DNA of 64,000 nucleotides from Ptychodera flava (taxonomy: Eukaryota; Hemichordata; Enteropneusta; Ptychoderidae): contig NC_091944.1 in NCBI RefSeq assembly GCF_041260155.1, positions 14,485,772-14,549,771 on the forward strand, read 5' to 3'. Made by a program: the position numbers and the translations under genes. This document shows, piece after piece, positions 58,623 through 64,000 of this stretch (position 1 is its first letter; the number at the start of each line of letters is the position of its first letter). Below the pieces are notes generated by a model. That model was not told the origin of the DNA. It ran no database searches and saw only the letters and a program-made list of their open reading frames with translations.

Positions 58623-60049
58623 TAATGACTCAATCGAATATTTTTGTTCCCAATTAATAAATCATATAGACAATCTCAATTCTCGGTTTATGGCAATTTT
58701 TGTCGACTGATAAAAGTCTTTCATCTTCAACATTCAATTCTAATTTCACCTACGGTATATAATATCCTAACCTCCTGTGACTTTCCTTCTAAACGTTGAT
58801 TTGCCTTGTGCACCAAAGAGATGCTGTATTTTATGCCAAACGATGAAAAAATATGTGAAGAAATAACCATGTATCAGTCAGTACGGCAGGCGAAACCCGG
58901 ACGGCCATACCGATTGGAGACAGAGCAGAGTAGATCGAAACGCAAATAGACAGAGCCGTCGGTTTCCATAGCTACTACGTGAAATCCGGCCTCACCGATG
59001 TCCCGGGCCGATGTCCCTGTCCTGATTCGGAGAACAACTTTCAAGCTGCGTGTTGAGGTTCAGATGTCCGATTTTTTCATATTCAAAAGGCTTATTGATT
59101 TACAGAGAACGCCCGTCTTGTTTTTAGCTTTAACTTAGCGCAAGATGGCAATTGAAATTCAAAGCCAAATAGCCAGTGGGAAAAAAATAGACGACTCGCT
59201 CTCACCAGCGGTCGAGGTCGCAATGAAAAAAAAATCGAAGTCTCTGAAATCGGTATCATTGCTCCGCCATGTTTATGTTGGTTGTACGGCCAGTTTAAAG
59301 TCACAGACTTTCTTCAAGGTAAAGTTCATATAATTGCCATACCGCGAAGTTCCCTGTGCATTTCAATATGTCTATTTGGAAGCAAAAGCGCCACGGACAT
59401 TCGATCGATGGTGATGAATTTTCTCCAGGGCGTGACATGTCACCAGTTACGAACTTTACCGGTTTTCGATACGAAATATGCAATATATTTCAGCGTTGTT
59501 CACGTTGTGTTTTGAGTTTGATATGGAATATAACAGGAAAACACTAACAATTAGAGTGACGATAGAGACCATGCCCGATACGGAAAAATTGACATCACTA
59601 CTTGCAATGAGCAGTGACCTGAAACTTCAGACTGATATATAAATGTCGACAATATAAAACATTGAAATGCCGGAGAGAGAGAGGGAGAGAGGTTTACGCG
59701 GTCGCGAACTGATTATACTCTTTCGGATATGACTTCGGTGTAGACGATACACAGACATCGAAAATGTACACCTACTTTCCAGAAATTCGACTAATCTTAT
59801 AATAAAGAGTGGAACAAATCCAAAAGTGTTGGTGGAAGTAAATCTTCAGATGTTGGTTTTCTAAAGTTAGATAATACTTACAGAAATATGGTCGTCATAG
59901 TCTTCTTTTAAAAAATATCATCTTCAACACCACGTTTCTTATGACCGGTGATGTCATTTTTTATTATTTTTACAAACTTTCAATGCATCAAACGCTATAA
60001 GACTATCTCATCTGCCTGTCAAGGAGTTGCAATATATTTCCAAGGGCTG
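58623..60049. other. Spacer, no gene recognised
   Basis: Contains only short frames and a GAGA-rich patch near 59672. Confidence 0.35.
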
Positions 60050-60320
60050 GCACACGATGTCAACTTACGTGTCGTCCGTCGAGCGGCCGGTGGCAGTCTC
60101 ACAGATTGTTCCGTTTGTAATCGCGGCCACTTTGATTTTGATGTGACACCAACGTGCGTTTGAGGTTTTTTTGTTACGAAATTGTCGACCTCACAAAATT
60201 TCACAGTCCATGCTTTGAAGCAGTCTCAACATGCCAAAAATGTCTCGCTTAAATTTCATCCTCATCGTTCCAAATTAAATTAGACCACTAAATTATTTCG
60301 GCAGTTTTAATTTCCTATTA
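60050..60320. repeat. Dispersed repeat shared with 46020–46330
   Basis: CGAGCGGC, CGGCCACTTT, AAAATTTCAC, TGCTTTGAAGCAGTCTC, TGTCTCGC and TTTCCTATTAATTC occur in the same order in both places, with moderate divergence. One copy lies inside the 12 kb transposon and the other outside it, so this is an interspersed family. Confidence 0.55.
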
Positions 60321-60769
60321 ATTCGACGTTTTTCAAATCGTAATGAATTTTTTTGGTCGAATTGATAGGGTTTTTGGTATCAAGCTTATCTCTTCGTCGG
60401 ACCAGTATACCGCGAGATGTAGTACTGTGTTCGGCAGCCATGGCGAAAGTGAATATTGTATATTGGTTGTTGTTTGTTTTATGTTACAAATACCTGTCGC
60501 GTGAGGGCGTTTGAAACGCTTCTGAAGCGGCTCAGTCTGTCCACACAGCGATTTGCGGATAGAGTTAATCCCTACAACGGCTCTGGTCGGGCCGACTAAA
60601 CCGTCTCAAATCTGAAACGCTTCAGAACCATTTCGGAGTGTCCACACATAACTTTCTGTGTCAGTATTGGCCCAGAACCGTTTCAGAGACGTTTCAATGG
60701 CCTGTGTATGAACGGCATATTAGTGAGGATTTTGGATTACTTTCCTCTGTAAATACTACTCTTTTATCG

Positions 60770-61102
60770 CTAGCCTTTTCTATGTTTATTTAACGGTGTT
60801 CGCTCTGTTGTACGCAACTTTGTACCTCCATGGAGAGACACACCCGGTAGGTTGTCTGTACTGACGATAGAAATTGCACCGTGACGCATACAGGGGACAC
60901 TTTTTGTCGTTTGGCAACAAAAGCGCGCCATCACTCTACTGACAATGCCCAAGGTATACACACTGACTGTGTGTTTGCTCATATCAGGCGTGTTGAAAGG
61001 CCAGTCGGTTAAAATTGCGTAATGTGAAACACGACGGTAAAACACTGGGACGTACACCTGAACCAGTTCTATTGTGACACGGCACACAATTAGAGGAGTC
61101 AT
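60770..61102 (-). other. 110-codon open frame, unassigned
   Basis: An uninterrupted minus-strand frame starts MTPLIVCRVTIELVQVYVPV. I recognise no domain, signal or neighbouring exon. Chance is the likeliest explanation. Confidence 0.15.
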
Positions 61103-61294
61103 TGAAAGTTACGCAAATCAGAAATGTTTTTCGACTTCGGCGGTCGTTGAAATCCGTGGAAATACTTCAACTACCTTTGACCGGAGAAGACCTCTAAGTT
61201 AGCACCTACTTGCGAAGTTTATACGAGACTGTGGCTAAAGGAATCCCGACGCATGGTCTCATTCAGTCATAGGGGCAAACAGGCAGCGCAGAGA

Positions 61295-61548
61295 AGAGTG
61301 ACGTCAGACGCACAGGTAACCCCTGGAGCCAAGGCTCGGAGCGAAGGAAAAAGCCGAAGCAGTTGTCGTTCGTATTAGTCACCAGGGCTAACTTCAAACT
61401 TGTCTTTGCCATCTTCAGAACATATATCCAAGAGAGTGTAGCGAAGAAAAATACATTCTGAGATAAGTACCACCCAGAAACGATTAACGAACTGACTGTA
61501 AGATAAAGTACACTTCAAGAATATAATAGGAGCTCATGATTTTTAAAG
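61295..61548 (+). promoter_or_regulatory. Candidate promoter and first exon of a gene extending beyond the window
   Basis: GTGACGTCAGAC at 61298–61309 holds a full ATF/CREB palindrome. It is followed by about 240 bases ending in a strong donor TTTTTAAAG|GTAAGTTT at 61548/61549. An ATG just before the donor would code only MIF plus a split codon; the exon could equally be all 5' UTR. No second exon is recognised before 64000. Inferred from signals only. Confidence 0.3.
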
Positions 61549-62216
61549 GTAAGTTTATTTCGTATTTTATGACCTTGACTGTTTATTGAGCAGATATCTT
61601 CCTTTTCTGTGTACATGGTCCCACTATAATTTATGTACAAAATTGCAAAGTATAGTTTACTTTAGCATACACAGATCATGAATTTATATACAACATAATT
61701 TCGAATGTATGCTAATTAGCTTTTTCTTGTATGCAATCCGCGCATTAACGAACTATTCAGGCTGTTGTAGTCTGCATGTGCTCCAAACTTTTTCAGAAAT
61801 TATTCGCACAATGGCGAGCCCGGCAAGCCGAGACAGTCATCAAATTTGGACACCTCACACGCACACCCCTGTAAACAAACCGATCGGCCTTTCCCAAGAG
61901 TCGTGTTCCCGCATGTATTAAGATAACTGGTTGAATACCTTAGGCACACATGGGATAGCGTGGACACAATGTCCATCAATACCCTGTGGTTATTTTGTTT
62001 GTTTTAAAGAGTGTGCCTATGAACCTTCGTCTCTCTTCCTTCGATCGCCCTGAACTTTGGCGTAGTTTACATATACAACACAACACCGTATACAATACTT
62101 TTATTATTAATCTCCGAGGAGAAATTACAATGTTGCTGCAAAACAGTTCAGCAACAAACAAGAATCAGACAAGCGCGTTAACACACAAACATACAAAGTG
62201 AGAGAAACAAACTTGC

Positions 62217-62411
62217 TTAAAATTCTTCCCTGCTTGATTTCAAATTGTTGTCTATAATAGCTCTTGGTCTAAAAGAATGTTTAAAACGTTGTGTGCACGC
62301 AGATGGCACTCGAAATCTACAACTTCTTTCGATACGACGACTATCAAATTCTTTGTATAGGCCTAATGGATGTGTTGCATCACTGAGGATGGAATTTCTC
62401 TTGTCAACCAT
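62217..62411 (-). pseudogene. Non-LTR retrotransposon C-terminal fragment
   Basis: The minus-strand frame reads NSILSDATHPLGLYKEFDSR, then CRFRVPSACTQRFKHSFRPR and AIIDNN. This matches the usual tail of several LINE ORF2 proteins (HPL…F…R.R.P…..RF..SF.P.AI..LN). No RT core is nearby, so it is a short 3' remnant. Confidence 0.55.
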
Positions 62412-62788
62412 TTTATCTGTATAAGTTTTATAAGAGGCGTATCATATAGGAGGTTCGTTGTATTGATCAATTTGTCCATGAATGACAAGAATCGTCTCAG
62501 CCTACAGTCGACTTGAAAGAAGAACGTAAAATCATACTTTATCTAATCTTAAGCACCAAACAAACGTACATCTCCAGATAAGCTTAAAGTTAGCAGTAGC
62601 GGTGAAGATACACAGCTGTGAATACCCGATTATCGATAAAAGCCACAAAGTTTGAGCTTGTTCTGTCACCAGGCTTGCAATACAATTATCACAAAACGAG
62701 ATTTACTAACGGCTCATACAGAATTCGACTCGGATTAGATGCGTCAGAGACTCTGAAAATTAAAATTGGGCAGCTCCTCTGAAAACGT

Positions 62789-62900
62789 ATGTATGTATGT
62801 ATGTATGTATGTATGTATGTATGTATGTATGTATGTATGTATGTATGTATGTATGTACGTATCTATGTATGTATCTATGTATGTATCTGTGTATCTGGTC
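62789..62900. repeat. (GTAT)n microsatellite
   Basis: About 20 near-perfect GTAT units, followed by degenerate GTATCTAT units. Confidence 0.95.
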
Positions 62901-64000
62901 ATCTGATCCTTTCTACGGCTAGCAATATGTTTACCTATCTATTTGTACGCAAAATTTAATTTGTTTATGAAGATGCGCACTCTCGCTAAATCCTTACAGA
63001 AATGTAACATACTGGAGCACCCATCACATCGCAAGAATAAGATTGCGCTGTTCAGTCTTCATCAATCTTTCTACAATGCAAGGGTGTTCGAATAATTTGT
63101 GGAGTTGGCAGAAATTTGTCATAGAAAACTTGTAAATTTCCAATAGGTCAGTCATACACTTCAAACCCATTTACTATTTTTGAATTATTCATGTTAGCAA
63201 ACAGACAAGTGTGACAGTTTACATCCCAGTATTCGCTGTAAGAGGTAGGCAACGATAATTCATCAAACAACGAATGCTAGTGTCGCTTAATTTTGTCCTG
63301 GGAAACACTGAATCGATGGAATCTGGGAGGCACAGCAGTTTTCATCAAAGCTGAGTGATGCAGTAATGTCCTGCGTGTGAACTGGATATTTCCCGGTCAT
63401 TTGACTTAGTAACGGATTTAATACCATATCCTAGCAACGCCGTAACCAAGTACTATCAGCAAAAAGGGATAAACACATTAATACCGGTCAAGATTGATAC
63501 TTAAGTTTCTTTATTATTTTAGAATTACTGATAACACCATACTATAATTTGTCGTTGTAATTATAAATGCGATGCGTCGACGTAAGGGACCGCTCCTCCT
63601 ATAAAATAGTTTGGTGATTCACTTAGGTAGATTAAATCTGTAAATCTGTGATAACACATAACACATTCAACTGTTAGTTACACGCTGCGCCATGCATTTT
63701 TCACTTCACAGAAATGCGTTGAGTAGGGGATAAGACCACAGGATTATCGTACTCGACTCACATTGCGCAGTTCCCTTCCATTGCGGAATTTTCGACTGAC
63801 GAAAGCTGAGTCAAAGATGTAAAAGAACAATGCATCCCTTCATATAGATTTGAGAGACATAACTTTATAGTATTCGTGTCTCTAAGCAAATGAAGTATCG
63901 CAAGTGTGTTACATAGCTTCTGGAAAAAATCAACTCCATTTTCTCCATTGCTCAAAGAAATCCTCGTCTTTTTAGTATTGGTCTAAACTTGTACGCGTTA
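62901..64000. other. Right edge, nothing recognised
   Basis: No exon, RNA gene or repeat with definable ends. A continuing intron of the gene proposed at 61.3 kb is possible. Confidence 0.35.

Noticed and set aside
60437..60510. Possible signal-peptide exon MAKVNIVYWLLFVLCYKYLS
   Set aside because: It has good start context and hydrophobicity, but the only donor (CGC|GTGAGG) is weak, no partner exon is recognised and the frame stops at once.
1..64000. tRNA, rRNA, CRISPR, operon or phage features
   Set aside because: No B-box (GGTTCGAATCC) in tRNA context, no rRNA-like block, and no array of spaced identical repeats. Gene structure is clearly eukaryotic.

Overview
This is a 64 kb piece of animal nuclear genome. 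Genes are split by many short introns with GT–AG (once GC–AG) borders, and the introns and spacers are full of transposon debris. Two complete, deeply conserved genes can be assembled exon by exon: XRCC5 (Ku80) on the minus strand (20 coding exons, 730 aa) and RNGTT (mRNA capping enzyme) on the plus strand (15 coding exons, 594 aa). Their lengths, residue patterns and C-terminal tails are close to the vertebrate proteins. The repeat families (Penelope-like element, CR1/L2-type LINE, hAT remnants, many TTAA-flanked miniature elements) suggest a marine invertebrate deuterostome, possibly a hemichordate. That assignment is an inference and is not proven by the sequence.

Layout. 1–2.1 kb: no gene seen except a likely non-coding 5' exon and intron. 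2.1–2.9 kb (+): an intronless, membrane-anchored FkbM-like methyltransferase gene with a degenerate acidic motif. 2.9–5.9 kb: spacer between convergent genes. 5.9–24.5 kb (–): XRCC5. Its 5.2 kb intron 14 holds an inverted pair of Penelope-like elements, and other introns hold TTAA miniature elements and a hAT-like element. 24.5–25.2 kb: a 730 bp head-to-head promoter with a perfect TGACGTCA box and ETS-like sites, shared by the two genes. 25.2–50.6 kb (+): RNGTT. Its intron 9 carries a nine-unit 150 bp tandem repeat. Its 13.3 kb intron 13 starts with a GC donor and contains a LINE (11 bp target duplication) that was itself split by a 12.07 kb DNA transposon (TA duplication, 25 bp inverted ends, clusters of a TGCCGCA/TACCGCA motif inside both ends). 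50.6–64 kb: no complete gene; miniature elements, palindromes, microsatellites, a LINE fragment, and a candidate promoter with first exon near 61.3–61.55 kb.

The two main genes act in unrelated nuclear housekeeping pathways: DNA double-strand break repair and mRNA 5' capping. Nothing here suggests an operon-like functional link beyond the shared promoter.

The most unusual material is inside the 12 kb transposon. It contains 28 bp and 33 bp near-perfect palindromes with CACGGTCCCTCCAC arms, each flanked by a 7 bp direct repeat, as if extremely small palindromic elements had inserted. More decayed relatives lie a few kilobases away.
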